Positions 16,367 through 24,857 of a stretch of 64,000 nucleotides of DNA are shown here, one piece after another (within the stretch, counting starts at the first letter, position 1; each line of letters begins with the position of its first letter). The notes under the pieces are model-generated. The model saw only the letters and a list, made by a program, of their open reading frames with translations. It did not search any database and was not told the origin of the DNA. This DNA comes from Marivita sp041725935 (lineage in GTDB: Bacteria; Pseudomonadota; Alphaproteobacteria; Rhodobacterales; Rhodobacteraceae). The translations under genes were made by a program, and so were the position numbers. The stretch is taken from the NCBI GenBank assembly GCA_041725935.1, contig JBGRQD010000004.1, forward strand, positions 62,001 through 126,000. Direction: 5' to 3'.

Positions 16367-16800
16367 CCGGGTTGTCGAGGGTTCGAGCCATTGTCCGGGA
16401 CTGTCGCGGCGCCGTTGCGGTCGAATTCGCGGCGATTGCGCTTCCGCTGATGATCATGTTGGTCGGGTCGATCGAGGTCAGCCGCTTCGTCTGGACCCGT
16501 CTTGCTTTGCAGGATGCAGCAACGACCGGGGCACGCTGTCTGGGACTGCGGCTGCCCCCCTGTTTTGTCGATGGCAGCATCAGTGCAAGCGGGGTGACGG
16601 GTTTTGTACAAGATCAAGCTACGGCGTGGGGCATCGGAATTCCTGCCGCAACCGTGTCACCGACCGAGAGTGCAATCTGCAATGGGACTGCGGGTTTTGC
16701 CCAGATCGCCATCCGCCACGAGGTCACAAGCGTCCTTGCTGTCCTGCCGGCCGCGTGGATTTCGGTAGAGGCCTGTTTCCCCCTCTTGCCGGAGCCGTGA
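16363..16800 (+). CDS. TadE-like pseudopilin (second)
   Basis: A 145-residue protein with the TadE pattern RGAVAVEFAAIALPLMIMLV near residues 15-34 and a short periplasmic domain with cysteines at CLGLRLPPC, ICNG and EACF. The GTG start overlaps the upstream tadE stop (GTGA), so the three pilus genes are translationally coupled. It is followed by a terminator-like hairpin. Confidence 0.83.
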   Translation: MTGLSRVRAIVRDCRGAVAVEFAAIALPLMIMLVGSIEVSRFVWTRLALQDAATTGARCLGLRLPPCFVDGSISASGVTGFVQDQATAWGIGIPAATVSPTESAICNGTAGFAQIAIRHEVTSVLAVLPAAWISVEACFPLLPEP

Positions 16801-16843
16801 TTATGGGTATCCTCCTCCCGCAATCCAAAAAAGTCAGTTTCCT

Positions 16844-16884
16844 GCGCGATACTCAGAGTGTCGCGCATCCGATTTGTTCTTCTT
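16844..16884 (+). terminator. Terminator after the tadG-tadE-tadE operon
   Basis: GCGCGATACT (16844-16853) and AGTGTCGCGC (16857-16866) form a 10-bp stem with one G-U pair and loop CAG, followed after a short gap by the T-rich TTTGTTCTTCTT. Confidence 0.5.
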
Positions 16885-16912
16885 AAAATCTGCCGAGAAA
16901 AGAGGTCAATGT

Positions 16913-17281
16913 ATGAGCAATGTTCCAAAGCTGCTGGTCGTGGACGACGATCAAATGATGCTGGATTTCGCTGTGCAGGCCCTGACCAGAATTGGTTTTG
17001 AGCCGGTCGCATCGACGAATGCCGAATCTGCATTGCTCGTGTTGAAGCAGGACAGCGACATTCGGGTTGGGATCTTTGACATGAACCTCGGATGTGGGCT
17101 GACCGGTGTGGAATTGGCGGACGAAGTGCATTCTGTGCGCCCGGACATTGGAATAGTTCTGACGTCAGGCGACCACAACTTGTTGCACCGGGTTGTGCAG
17201 GGCATTCCCTACGATATCGACATCCTGCCAAAACCGTATCGGCTCTCTACGCTGCGGGAAAAGCTGGGTCATTTCACGTGA
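16913..17281 (+). CDS. Single-domain response regulator
   Basis: A 122-residue stand-alone receiver domain. Acidic pocket VVDDDQ, phospho-acceptor Asp in GIFDMNLG, the LTSGD switch Thr/Ser and Lys in LPKPYR are all present, so it should be phosphorylatable. There is no output domain; it probably works in a phosphorelay or by protein contact. AGAGGT lies 5 bases before ATG 16913; an in-frame upstream ATG at 16874 has no ribosome site. Likely partners are the hybrid kinase at 18587 and the Hpt protein at 29725. Confidence 0.9.
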   Translation: MSNVPKLLVVDDDQMMLDFAVQALTRIGFEPVASTNAESALLVLKQDSDIRVGIFDMNLGCGLTGVELADEVHSVRPDIGIVLTSGDHNLLHRVVQGIPYDIDILPKPYRLSTLREKLGHFT

Positions 17282-17293
17282 CTGATCGGATGC

Positions 17294-17336
17294 CCTGCAG
17301 TCCAACCCGGCGTTTCCAATTTCTCCGGGCTGCAGG
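17294..17336. terminator. Bidirectional terminator candidate between convergent regulators
   Basis: CCTGCAG (17294-17300) pairs with CTGCAGG (17330-17336), and CCCGG with CCGGG inside, leaving an internal bulge. It occupies the gap between the receiver gene (+) and the LuxR gene (-). There is no strong T-run on either strand. Confidence 0.4.
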
Positions 17337-17339
17337 TCT

Positions 17340-18050
17340 CTATTCTTCTGTCTTGAGCAATTTGGCCCCGAGGATAGCCGCTTCAACGCGGTTGGAGGCG
17401 CCGAGAATGCGAAAAATGAATGAAAGATGAAATTTTACGGTGCTGTGATTGATGTCGAGCGCGCGCGCAATCCCCTTGTTCGGCTGCCCTGCCACCAGAA
17501 GGTGCAGGACTTCCAATTGGCGTGGCGTCAGAACAGCCAGGGTGGCTGCCGGGTTCTCGATGTCCGGAACAGGTTCGGCGTCATCCAAGCTTTCGTTCAG
17601 CATAGGTGTAAAGGGTGGCAGATACACGCCGCCGGCGGCGATCTGTTGGAGTGCGGCTTCCATCTCCCCGATGCCCAGCCCCTTGTTGATGAACCCCTGC
17701 GCCCCTGCCGAAAGCGCCATCAGGATATCCTTGCGAGACCGTGAGGCCGACAGAACCACGAGCCGGATCGCCGGCTGTGCGGATTTGATCGCTTCCAACA
17801 AGCCTTTGTTGTCCATGCCCGACATATTCAGATCGACAAGGCCCAGACCAAACGTTGTGCCATCTGAAAGATGCCGGAGCGCTTCCTGGGCTGTGCTGCA
17901 GACAACGATGTGCTCGACGTTGAACCGTTTGTTGAGCACGGTTTCGATCGCCACGCGAAAAAACTCATCATCATCAATGATGATAACAGGAGCAATCGAT
18001 GCCATGTTCGTTTGCGGCGCTACAGGGTCCCGATTTCCCGCGAAACTCAT
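17340..18050 (-). CDS. LuxR/NarL-type response regulator
   Basis: A 236-residue two-domain protein. The receiver is at residues about 20-140 (IIIDDDEFF; acceptor Asp in GLVDLNMSGM). The LuxR helix-turn-helix is at about 165-230 (LTPRQLEVLHLLVAG, then HSTVKFHLSFIF). The start at 18050 is supported by GAGGAGG seven bases upstream. The usual conserved Lys of the receiver is in FINKGLG. It is divergent from the hybrid kinase across a 536-bp AT-rich region and is a probable transcriptional output for the pilus genes; that target is inferred from location. Confidence 0.9.
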   Translation of the reverse strand: MSFAGNRDPVAPQTNMASIAPVIIIDDDEFFRVAIETVLNKRFNVEHIVVCSTAQEALRHLSDGTTFGLGLVDLNMSGMDNKGLLEAIKSAQPAIRLVVLSASRSRKDILMALSAGAQGFINKGLGIGEMEAALQQIAAGGVYLPPFTPMLNESLDDAEPVPDIENPAATLAVLTPRQLEVLHLLVAGQPNKGIARALDINHSTVKFHLSFIFRILGASNRVEAAILGAKLLKTEE

Positions 18051-18586
18051 TTATTTGCCTCCTCGGCACGTCAGGGTGGCTGTGTTGGGTAACAAGGCAA
18101 CCTACGGTGCTACGAAATACTGGAAACACATCGTCAACTCGCGGACATGGACCAAGCAACCTGCGGTTGCTGAAATGCAACCGATGCCATACGTGTCGAC
18201 CGTGTCACACACCGATCTTTTACCCCGTCGTCGAAAGCCCGCGCAACGCTCTTTTTACACGCCAAAAGAGCAAAAGAGAACCTGCTTAAACTTCAGGGTC
18301 AAGCAGGATTTGCATTCATTCTCAGAATTCAAAAAACACATCAAAATCAGATATTTGCTAGAATTTGAGATCTCAAATCACCTTGATCCAAGCCGGAAAC
18401 GCGCCTCAGACCGAATTATTTGTCGCCCAACACGTCTGGTGCCGTCCAGTCGATCATCGTACGTGCCCCGGACGGGGGACGCATTGATATCACCGCTGAG
18501 TGCAGATGCCCGACCACTGCCAGTCAGAGGCTCTGACTGCTTTGATGCGCCGGACATTGCGCAGCATTCTTACTAAGGAGTCTGAG
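18051..18586. other. AT-rich divergent regulatory region
   Basis: 536 bases separating the LuxR-type regulator (-) from the hybrid kinase (+). No gene is supported. It contains an inverted repeat CCTGCTT/AAGCAGG (18281-18287, 18301-18307) and a perfect 16-bp palindrome at 18363-18378. Bases about 18290-18380 are clearly more AT-rich than the genes on either side, consistent with promoters for both directions. Confidence 0.5.
18363..18378. promoter_or_regulatory. Perfect palindrome, candidate operator
   Basis: ATTTGAGATCTCAAAT is fully self-complementary and sits in the most AT-rich part of the divergent region, 209 bases before the kinase ATG. It could bind the adjacent dimeric LuxR-type regulator. 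Evidence is symmetry and position only. Confidence 0.4.
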
Positions 18587-21500
18587 ATGACAGGCATTTC
18601 CACGGTTTTTGCGTTGGCCTTCGCCACATTGGTGTTGACGCTCGTCATCTGTTTGATTGCTTTCGAGCGTCAACGAAGCCGCCTCCGGATTGCAAACCTA
18701 CGCCTGAAAACGCAAGCGTCGGTGGTCGAGCAAACCAACGAGTTGGCTGGGCTGGGCACTTGGGTGATCCTGTCTGATCTAAGATCATTTCGGGCTTCGA
18801 AGTTCATGAAACGCATTCTCGGATTTTCGGAAAATGACGATATCGTGGAGGTTGATGCGCTGCGTTCGCGGATCGTTCCGGAGGACCGGCCCGCTTTTGA
18901 TGCGGCCTTCCAACGTGCTGTAACGGAAAACCGGACAGCAGAGGTCGAATTCCGTGCGGTCGGTGCGTCCGGAGATACACGCATTTTCCGGGCAATGACC
19001 GGCCCGAATGGGGCAGGGCCCAATGATGACGAGGACGAGGGTGGCATATCCGGCATCATTCAGGACATCACCGATCTCAGGCAGAACGAAACGGCACTTG
19101 AGCAGTCGCGAAAGCTTGAACGCTTGGCAGGCGATGTGGCGCGCATAGGGGGGTGGGGTTTCAACATTGAAACACGTGAGTTCAGCGGAACACGTGACAC
19201 AATGAAACTGATTGCAATCGACAGTGAAAACAAACCGTCGATTGACGTGATCACGCAACGGTTCCTTGATCAAAAAGACCGCGCCCACTTTGAGCAGAGC
19301 TTTTGGACATGCGTCGGGACCGGCAGTCGATTTGATCAGATCGCAAGATTTCTCCGGTTCGATGGCAAGGAAACCTGGCTGCGCATGATCGGCGAGGCGC
19401 AATTCGATGCGTCGGGCGCAGTCGTGTCGATCCATGGCGCGCTGCAGGATGTCAACGAGCTGATCGAGGCCCAACACGCTCGGGAAGAAAGCCGGACGCT
19501 GCTGGAAAAAATACTCGATTCTTTAGGCGATGGTTTTGTCATTCACGACCATGACGGCACGATCCAGTACATGAACTGCAGGGCCCATGCCATCATGAAC
19601 GCGCCTGCTAAAAACCTCGTTGGGAGCAACATTTGGGAAAATTTTTCCAATCTGGTCGGGTCACAATTCGAGCAGGTGGTCAACGAGGCGCTGGAAACCG
19701 GCGAAAGCCAAACCTTCGAGGGCGAGGTCTGGGCTTGCGACCAGTGGATTTCAGTAGCGGTGCATCCGACGTCAGCCGGAGTTGCCATCTATCTCAGGGA
19801 CACGACTGAAGAACGCGCTTCTCGCATGCGCTTGCGTCTACTGGACGCGGCAATATCGCAAATCAGTGACATTGTGCTGGTCACGGACGCCACCTGCGCA
19901 GACCATCCCGGAACACGCGTGACCTATGTCAATGACGCGTTCGAAAGCATGACCGGGTATTCGAAAGACGAGATATTGGGCCACACGCCGTTTTTCCTGC
20001 AAGGCCCGGAAACCGAACTCGATCGGTTGGACGAAATCCGACAAGCGCTTGAAAACCAGCGATCAATCCGAACTGAACTAACGAATTATCGGAAGGACGG
20101 CAGCCGTTTCAGTGTCGAATTGGATATCAGTCCTCTGTTTGACGCGAATGGCACCTGCACGCATTTCGTCTCTGTTCATCGAGACACAACCGAGCGGCGG
20201 CAAGTGGAAGAAAACCTGCGGGTTCGCGAAGAGCAGTTCCGTCTGGCCGGCCAGGCAAGCCGAGACATTATCTGGGACTGGGACATACAGAGCGGCAAGA
20301 TCTTCAATAGTGTTGAAACCGAACCGGTCCTCGGGACCAGTTCGCAAATTCTGGTCGAAATTCCGCAAAACGCGCGGATCGAGGACATGCTGGAACGCAT
20401 CCATCAAGATGATCGGCTCAAGGTCACTGAAAGCCTGGATGCTGTGCTCGCAAGTCAGTCTGACGCGTGGCGTTGTGAATATCGGGTCAAGGCAGCAAAC
20501 GGCTCTTGGCGGACCATCAATGACAACGCGTTTGTCGTCCGCGACAAAAACGGTACGCCGCGACGAATGGTGGGTGCAATGTCGGACGTCACGGACCTGA
20601 GGTTGCTCGACGCGCAGCTGCATCTGGCAAAAAATCTGGAAACGGTTGGGGAGCTGACTGGCGGGATCGCACATGATTTCAACAACCTGCTGACCATCAT
20701 TTTGGGCAATTGCGATATTCTACTTGAGGACCTTCAGTCGGACGCTCCGCAGCGGTCCTTGGTCAAGTCAATCGACGTTGCAGCCGAACGTGGGGCTCGG
20801 GTCTCTCGCGACTTGCTCGCCTTTTCGGGGCGCCAGCCGCTTGCCGTACGCGCAACCGATATCAACAATTTGATTCAGCAGTCCTTCAACATGTTTGAAC
20901 GTGCAGTCGATGAGAGCACGGAAATCTGTTATGACCTTGCCGAGGAAGCCATGGTGGCCAATGTCGATCCCGACAAGCTTCAGACAGCTCTCATGAACCT
21001 GATCCTCAATGCGCGGGCTGCGATTCCTCATAAAGGAACCATCACCGTCAGAACCAGACCCACGACTGTCACGGGCAAAGAGGCGCAGGTGGATGTCGAT
21101 CCCGGTGATTACATCACGATCGACATCGTCGATGATGGGACCGGCATGATCAAAGAAATCAGCCAGCGCGCTTTTGAACCCTTCTTCACGACGAAAGAGC
21201 CGGGTGTCGGGACCGGAATGGGACTCAGTTCGGTCTACGGTTTTGTGAAACAGTCTGGTGGACATGCAATGATCGAGTCCGAACCCGGGAGAGGCACGAC
21301 GGTCACCCTGTGCCTGCCGATGTCTCGAAAGCAGGAAGCGACCGCACCGGCTTCCGCAGTGCCTGCCACGCAGACCAGACGCCGATCAAACAGGATTCTC
21401 GTCGTTGAAGACGACACCGATCTTAGGGTGTTTGTGCGCACTGTTCTGGGTCGAATTGGCTACCAAGTGGTCCAGGCCGAAGACGGAGAGCAAGCCTTGG

Positions 21501-21760
21501 CGATCCTCCAGAAGGACGGAGATTTCGACCTTGTCTTTACCGACATCGTCATGCCAAAGGGCGTGAACGGAGTCCAGCTGGCTCGAAAAACGCTTGAACT
21601 TTATCCGGAGCTGAAAGTCCTCTTTACCTCCGGGTACACCCGGGATGCTCTTGGCAAGGATCGGCACCTGCCAAATGATATTCCGATGCTCTACAAGCCC
21701 TTCCGGGCGAATGAGTTGATCGGAAAGGTCGACGAGGTGCTCAAGGCACAGTCGGCCTGA
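18587..21760 (+). CDS. Membrane-anchored hybrid histidine kinase with five PAS-like domains
   Basis: A 1057-residue protein with one N-terminal membrane helix (residues about 4-24). Five PAS-like modules follow (about 47-170, 172-300, 305-410, 415-540, 545-680). The H-box is GGIAHDFNNLLTIILG with His696, then the ATPase domain (NLILNAR, DDGTGM, FEPFFTTKE, GTGMGLSSVYGFV). The C-terminal receiver starts at about residue 935 with acceptor Asp986 (FTDIVMP). ATG 18587 has AAGGAG seven bases upstream. It autophosphorylates and passes phosphate to its own receiver, so it needs an Hpt partner; one is encoded at 29725. The signals sensed are unknown. The fourth PAS resembles LOV (GHTPFFLQG) but lacks the photoactive Cys. 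Confidence 0.92.
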   Translation: MTGISTVFALAFATLVLTLVICLIAFERQRSRLRIANLRLKTQASVVEQTNELAGLGTWVILSDLRSFRASKFMKRILGFSENDDIVEVDALRSRIVPEDRPAFDAAFQRAVTENRTAEVEFRAVGASGDTRIFRAMTGPNGAGPNDDEDEGGISGIIQDITDLRQNETALEQSRKLERLAGDVARIGGWGFNIETREFSGTRDTMKLIAIDSENKPSIDVITQRFLDQKDRAHFEQSFWTCVGTGSRFDQIARFLRFDGKETWLRMIGEAQFDASGAVVSIHGALQDVNELIEAQHAREESRTLLEKILDSLGDGFVIHDHDGTIQYMNCRAHAIMNAPAKNLVGSNIWENFSNLVGSQFEQVVNEALETGESQTFEGEVWACDQWISVAVHPTSAGVAIYLRDTTEERASRMRLRLLDAAISQISDIVLVTDATCADHPGTRVTYVNDAFESMTGYSKDEILGHTPFFLQGPETELDRLDEIRQALENQRSIRTELTNYRKDGSRFSVELDISPLFDANGTCTHFVSVHRDTTERRQVEENLRVREEQFRLAGQASRDIIWDWDIQSGKIFNSVETEPVLGTSSQILVEIPQNARIEDMLERIHQDDRLKVTESLDAVLASQSDAWRCEYRVKAANGSWRTINDNAFVVRDKNGTPRRMVGAMSDVTDLRLLDAQLHLAKNLETVGELTGGIAHDFNNLLTIILGNCDILLEDLQSDAPQRSLVKSIDVAAERGARVSRDLLAFSGRQPLAVRATDINNLIQQSFNMFERAVDESTEICYDLAEEAMVANVDPDKLQTALMNLILNARAAIPHKGTITVRTRPTTVTGKEAQVDVDPGDYITIDIVDDGTGMIKEISQRAFEPFFTTKEPGVGTGMGLSSVYGFVKQSGGHAMIESEPGRGTTVTLCLPMSRKQEATAPASAVPATQTRRRSNRILVVEDDTDLRVFVRTVLGRIGYQVVQAEDGEQALAILQKDGDFDLVFTDIVMPKGVNGVQLARKTLELYPELKVLFTSGYTRDALGKDRHLPNDIPMLYKPFRANELIGKVDEVLKAQSA

Positions 21761-22089
21761 GGCAGACGAAGTCCCCATTTCATTAGGGCGTCCGCAGACT
21801 GTGTTCGTTAGCTATGCGGATCTTCCGGGCTTTCGCTGCGCGGGCTTAGTCCCCACCGCGACTGCGATGACGCCCGGTCGGTGGACGTGGACCGGACGTT
21901 TCGCTGCATTGCGGGCTTTGGATACAAAGTCGTGTAGTTCTCAATTTTCGACCATACCAATTTGGCCAGTCCATCTGGCCAAATGGCGCAGGAACCCAAA
22001 TTGAGTAGCCTCATGACGACGTTGCCGATTGAATCGTCAGGGCAAAAAAGCCTTCACCCAATACTTACTTCAGCATTTGGAGAAGTTCC
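21761..22089. other. Intergenic region between kinase and PAP2 genes
   Basis: 329 bases with no supported gene; short frames here have no ribosome site or family resemblance. It contains a strong hairpin (21957-21986). Base composition moves from GC-rich to the AT-richer composition of the next gene across this segment. Confidence 0.5.
21957..21986. repeat. Strong inverted repeat, 9-bp arms
   Basis: TTTGGCCAG (21961-21969), TCCAT loop, CTGGCCAAA (21975-21983), extendable by CCA/TGG past one bulged A. There is no T-run on the + strand, so it may be a processing stem, a regulatory site or a small repeat element rather than a terminator. Confidence 0.5.
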
Positions 22090-23037
22090 TTGAAAAGTCA
22101 AATCCGATTGGCAGAGGCTATCGTATTAGTGGCCTTTTTGTCCTGCCTTAGTCTTTCCGCGGTTCTTGATACTACTGGAGCAGGTCAAATTTCTTGGGGA
22201 GATTTTGTCCTTCACTATCTTTGCGCGCTTGGCTTAATTGGCCTCGGCACGGCATACAGAGTGGCAAAAAGGAGCGAGCGTCTCGCCGCAGTGCTGATAA
22301 TAACAGGCCTGTATATCGCTTTCACCAACTCCGGCGCAAAGTTGAACTACTTCCTTTATCCGAGTAACACAGTCACGATCGATGTGCTGCTTATGCGGGT
22401 CGACGCCTACATCGGTTTTGATTGGCGAAGTTTTGTCTTCCGGTTTGAGGACCGGGAGATGTTGTCAGCATTTCTCCGCATGGTCTATTTCAGCTCCTTG
22501 GTACAGCTTTTTATGGTCATTCTGTTTCTCGGCTTTACTGAACGTGAGCGCAAACTTCATGAATTCATGCTCGTCGGCGTAGTAAGCAGCCTGCTGTGCA
22601 TTCTGATATGGTCGATCACACCAAGTTTTGGTCCAGCTTACATCGTGGAGCTTCCGCCGTCTCTCATCGAAAGCTTGCATTTGGCCGTCGACGCTGGCTA
22701 CGTGATGCATCTTAACGACGTTGCGGGAGGTAAGGATTCCTTGATTGAGCCAACATCAATGCGCGGATTGATTGCCTTTCCATCGATGCACACGGTAATG
22801 GCCTTGATGGCTGTAGTCTTTACGTTTGGCACGCGTGCCATGCCATTTTTCTTGGCTATCAATATTCCTATGATACCAGCGATTCTGCTGCATGGTGGAC
22901 ACCACGTCTCCGATGTAATCGCCGGCATGGCTGTTTTTTTCGTCGTCTTGTGGTTGGTCCAGAACCTAATGAGATTGAGCAGATCTCCTTCTGCTTCATT
23001 GGAGACCTGTCCAGAACTCACACGATCAAAGATCTAA
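22090..23037 (+). CDS. PAP2-superfamily membrane phosphatase/phosphotransferase
   Basis: A 315-residue protein with about seven membrane helices. The PAP2 catalytic motifs are in order near the C-terminus: FPSMHTVMAL (PSxH) and GGHHVSDVIAG (HxxxD), resembling the Aur1/Ipt1-like inositol-phosphotransferase branch. It acts on a lipid-linked phosphate in or facing the periplasm; the substrate is unknown. The TTG start has GGAGA about five bases upstream. Codon and base use are clearly AT-richer than in neighbouring genes, suggesting separate acquisition. It sits alone between the kinase and flp. Confidence 0.8.
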   Translation: MKSQIRLAEAIVLVAFLSCLSLSAVLDTTGAGQISWGDFVLHYLCALGLIGLGTAYRVAKRSERLAAVLIITGLYIAFTNSGAKLNYFLYPSNTVTIDVLLMRVDAYIGFDWRSFVFRFEDREMLSAFLRMVYFSSLVQLFMVILFLGFTERERKLHEFMLVGVVSSLLCILIWSITPSFGPAYIVELPPSLIESLHLAVDAGYVMHLNDVAGGKDSLIEPTSMRGLIAFPSMHTVMALMAVVFTFGTRAMPFFLAINIPMIPAILLHGGHHVSDVIAGMAVFFVVLWLVQNLMRLSRSPSASLETCPELTRSKI

Positions 23038-23081
23038 AGCATGTGCGTTAGGTATTGCATCGGCTTGCAGTTCTTCGGATC

Positions 23082-23107
23082 GGCGAAGTGCTGGAACCAG
23101 CTTCGCC
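23082..23107 (+). terminator. Hairpin after PAP2 gene
   Basis: GGCGAAG (23082-23088) pairs with CTTCGCC (23101-23107), with inner CTGG/CCAG. It lies 45 bases beyond the PAP2 stop. No T-run follows; terminator is the positional guess. Confidence 0.35.
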
Positions 23108-23195
23108 AGGCGGCCTGTCCAGACGGCTAGGCCACGACGCCAGCTAGCTTATGCATGTGTAAAAGTTGATCCTTTTCAAGACGAACCAGACTGCA

Positions 23196-23232
23196 GGGCC
23201 GTCAAGGCTCCGACTAACGGAGTTCACGGCCC
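23196..23232 (+). promoter_or_regulatory. Stem-loop in the flp leader
   Basis: GGGCCGT (23196-23202) pairs with ACGGCCC (23226-23232); inside it CTCCG pairs with CGGAG around loop ACTAA. It ends 41 bases before the flp ATG. Structured leaders commonly stabilise abundant pilin mRNA; that role here is inference. It could alternatively end transcription arriving from upstream. Confidence 0.5.
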
Positions 23233-23273
23233 CGCCGGTTTCGTCGGGAAAAACTGGAACAAGGAAATACCCC

Positions 23274-23456
23274 ATGCTGCATTTGTTTCTGAAGCTTAAC
23301 AAGAACGAGTCTGGTGCAACTGCCATCGAATACGGTTTGATCGCGGGTCTTGTCGCCGTGGCGCTGATCACTGCGCTCACAACTCTCGGTACCGATCTGG
23401 GCGATCTCTTCGGTCGCGTGTCGACCGGATTGGAAGCACCGGCGGCCGGCGAGTAA
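23274..23456 (+). CDS. flp: Flp/Fap-type major pilin
   Basis: A 60-residue prepilin. A short basic leader ends NESG, then ATAIEYGLIAGLVAVALI carries the conserved Glu5-Tyr6 of mature Flp pilins, and a short C-terminal tail follows. Cleavage after the Gly by CpaA gives the mature subunit. ATG 23274 has AAGGAAA about seven bases upstream; a longer frame begins at 23166 but runs through the leader hairpin. It is the first gene of the flp-cpaA-cpaB-cpaE-cpaF-tadB-tadC cluster. Confidence 0.93.
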   Translation: MLHLFLKLNKNESGATAIEYGLIAGLVAVALITALTTLGTDLGDLFGRVSTGLEAPAAGE

Positions 23457-23492
23457 TTAGGGCCGAGCGCCCGACCCGGAAGACCCCAGGCC

Positions 23493-23996
23493 ATGCCGAG
23501 CGATTTTTTGGTTTTCGCGTCCGTTTGGTTCACAGGCTGTCACCTGTTCGCGGCAACCAGTGACGCCGTGCGGATGCGCATTCCAAACCCGCTGATCCTG
23601 TTTCTCCTCGCAGGATACGCGGTTTCGGTGATGCTGGTCCGTCCCGAATGGACGAGTGTTGCCAGCAACGTCGCGACCGGCTTTGCGGTCTTGTTGGGCG
23701 GAATGCTTGTGTTCGCGCGCGGCTGGATGGGGGGTGGCGACGTCAAGCTGTTGGCTGTGTCCGGCTTGTGGCTAGGACCCGTTGCAACTCCGGCATTGCT
23801 CGTTCTGACGGCACTCGCGGGCGGAGTGTTGACTTTGGTGGTTCTGGCCTGCCGGGCCCTTGGCGCCCACCGCCTCGGTGGCAGCAGGATCACCGGTCTT
23901 CACGACCCCAATGGGCGCGTGCCCTACGGGATTGCAATTGCGACGGCGGCGATCGCCGTCGCCTTTCTTCGGCCCGATGTCCTTGTTTCGGGCTGA
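23493..23996 (+). CDS. cpaA: Prepilin peptidase CpaA/TadV (A24)
   Basis: A 167-residue membrane aspartic protease with about four to five helices. The two catalytic aspartates are in SDAVRMRIPN (after the first helix) and GGGDVKLLA. There is no N-methyltransferase domain, as expected for the TadV/CpaA subgroup. It cleaves the Flp and TadE leader peptides at the inner membrane. Confidence 0.9.
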   Translation: MPSDFLVFASVWFTGCHLFAATSDAVRMRIPNPLILFLLAGYAVSVMLVRPEWTSVASNVATGFAVLLGGMLVFARGWMGGGDVKLLAVSGLWLGPVATPALLVLTALAGGVLTLVVLACRALGAHRLGGSRITGLHDPNGRVPYGIAIATAAIAVAFLRPDVLVSG

Positions 23997-24029
23997 CAGA
24001 CGACTTTTTCCGCTGCTCGGAGGACCGAT

Positions 24030-24800
24030 ATGCTGAGAACCATCATTTTAATCATCGCATTGGGCGCCGCGGGTGGCGCCGCGTGGATCGCGTCACAGAA
24101 AACTGCACCGGCTGCCGTTGCCGTGGTCGCGGAACAGGTCACACCCGAGATGACCGCGATCCTCGTCGCGGCTGAGGACATTCCGCGCGGACGTCAAGTG
24201 ACAGCGAGCGCGTTGAAATGGCAGCAATGGCCAGGCGACGCCTTGGCGTCCAGTTTCATCGATCGCAAAGCGCGGCCCGAAGCCGTGAAAGAGTTTTCCG
24301 GACAATTCGCAAACCGACCGATTACCGCAGGTGAGCCTGTTGCCGATTGGGCGTTCACCGACGGCCCCAATGGATTTTTGGCCGCAACCCTTGCGCCCGG
24401 CATGCGGGCGGTTGCGATCGATGTGAACGCACAAAGCACCGCTGGTGGCTTCATTCTCCCGAACGACCGTGTCGATGTACTTCATACCATGCAGGAAACG
24501 CGGGATCTTCAAGGCAGTGAAACCCGAAGCCGCACCATCCTCAGAGGGGTCCGCGTTCTGGCAATCGACCAGACCACCGAAGACACGGACAGCGGCACGG
24601 TTCTCGGCAAGACGGCAACTCTGGAACTGACCGAGGCGCAGGTCGAGGGCGTCACGGCTGCAGCATCCACCGGGACGATTTCGCTGGCCCTGAGACCGCT
24701 CGAGGATCTGCCGACAGAAACGATGATGGTTGTCGAGGAACCGGCCAAGACGATCCGGGTCCGGCGCGGCACCCTACTCGAGGATTTCGTTGTCAACTGA
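24030..24800 (+). CDS. cpaB: Flp pilus assembly protein CpaB/RcpC
   Basis: A 256-residue protein with an N-terminal membrane anchor (about residues 3-21) and an SAF domain (VAAEDIPRGRQVTASALKW), then the RcpC region (GMRAVAIDVNAQSTAGGFILP and RVDVLHTM). In characterised Tad systems CpaB is periplasmic and associates with the secretin CpaC/RcpA. Here no secretin gene follows; cpaE starts 57 bases downstream. This leaves the partner of CpaB unidentified within the window. Confidence 0.9.
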   Translation: MLRTIILIIALGAAGGAAWIASQKTAPAAVAVVAEQVTPEMTAILVAAEDIPRGRQVTASALKWQQWPGDALASSFIDRKARPEAVKEFSGQFANRPITAGEPVADWAFTDGPNGFLAATLAPGMRAVAIDVNAQSTAGGFILPNDRVDVLHTMQETRDLQGSETRSRTILRGVRVLAIDQTTEDTDSGTVLGKTATLELTEAQVEGVTAAASTGTISLALRPLEDLPTETMMVVEEPAKTIRVRRGTLLEDFVVN

Positions 24801-24857
24801 AGGTGAATTCGCGCCGAACCATCAAGGTGTCGGAGCTCTTGGGCGAAGGATAAAAAG

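Noticed and set aside
17449..18576. 375-codon + strand frame running into the divergent region
   Set aside because: Most of it is antisense to the LuxR regulator; no ribosome site and no domain.
19829..20204. LOV photoreceptor domain in the hybrid kinase
   Set aside because: The GHTPFFLQG stretch resembles LOV, but the flavin-binding Cys of the NCRFLQ motif is missing; treated as an ordinary PAS.
21801..22004. 67-codon frame after the kinase
   Set aside because: It lacks a ribosome site and runs into the hairpin region; no family similarity.
23041..23130. 29-codon frame after the PAP2 gene
   Set aside because: Too short, without a ribosome site, and overlapping a dyad.
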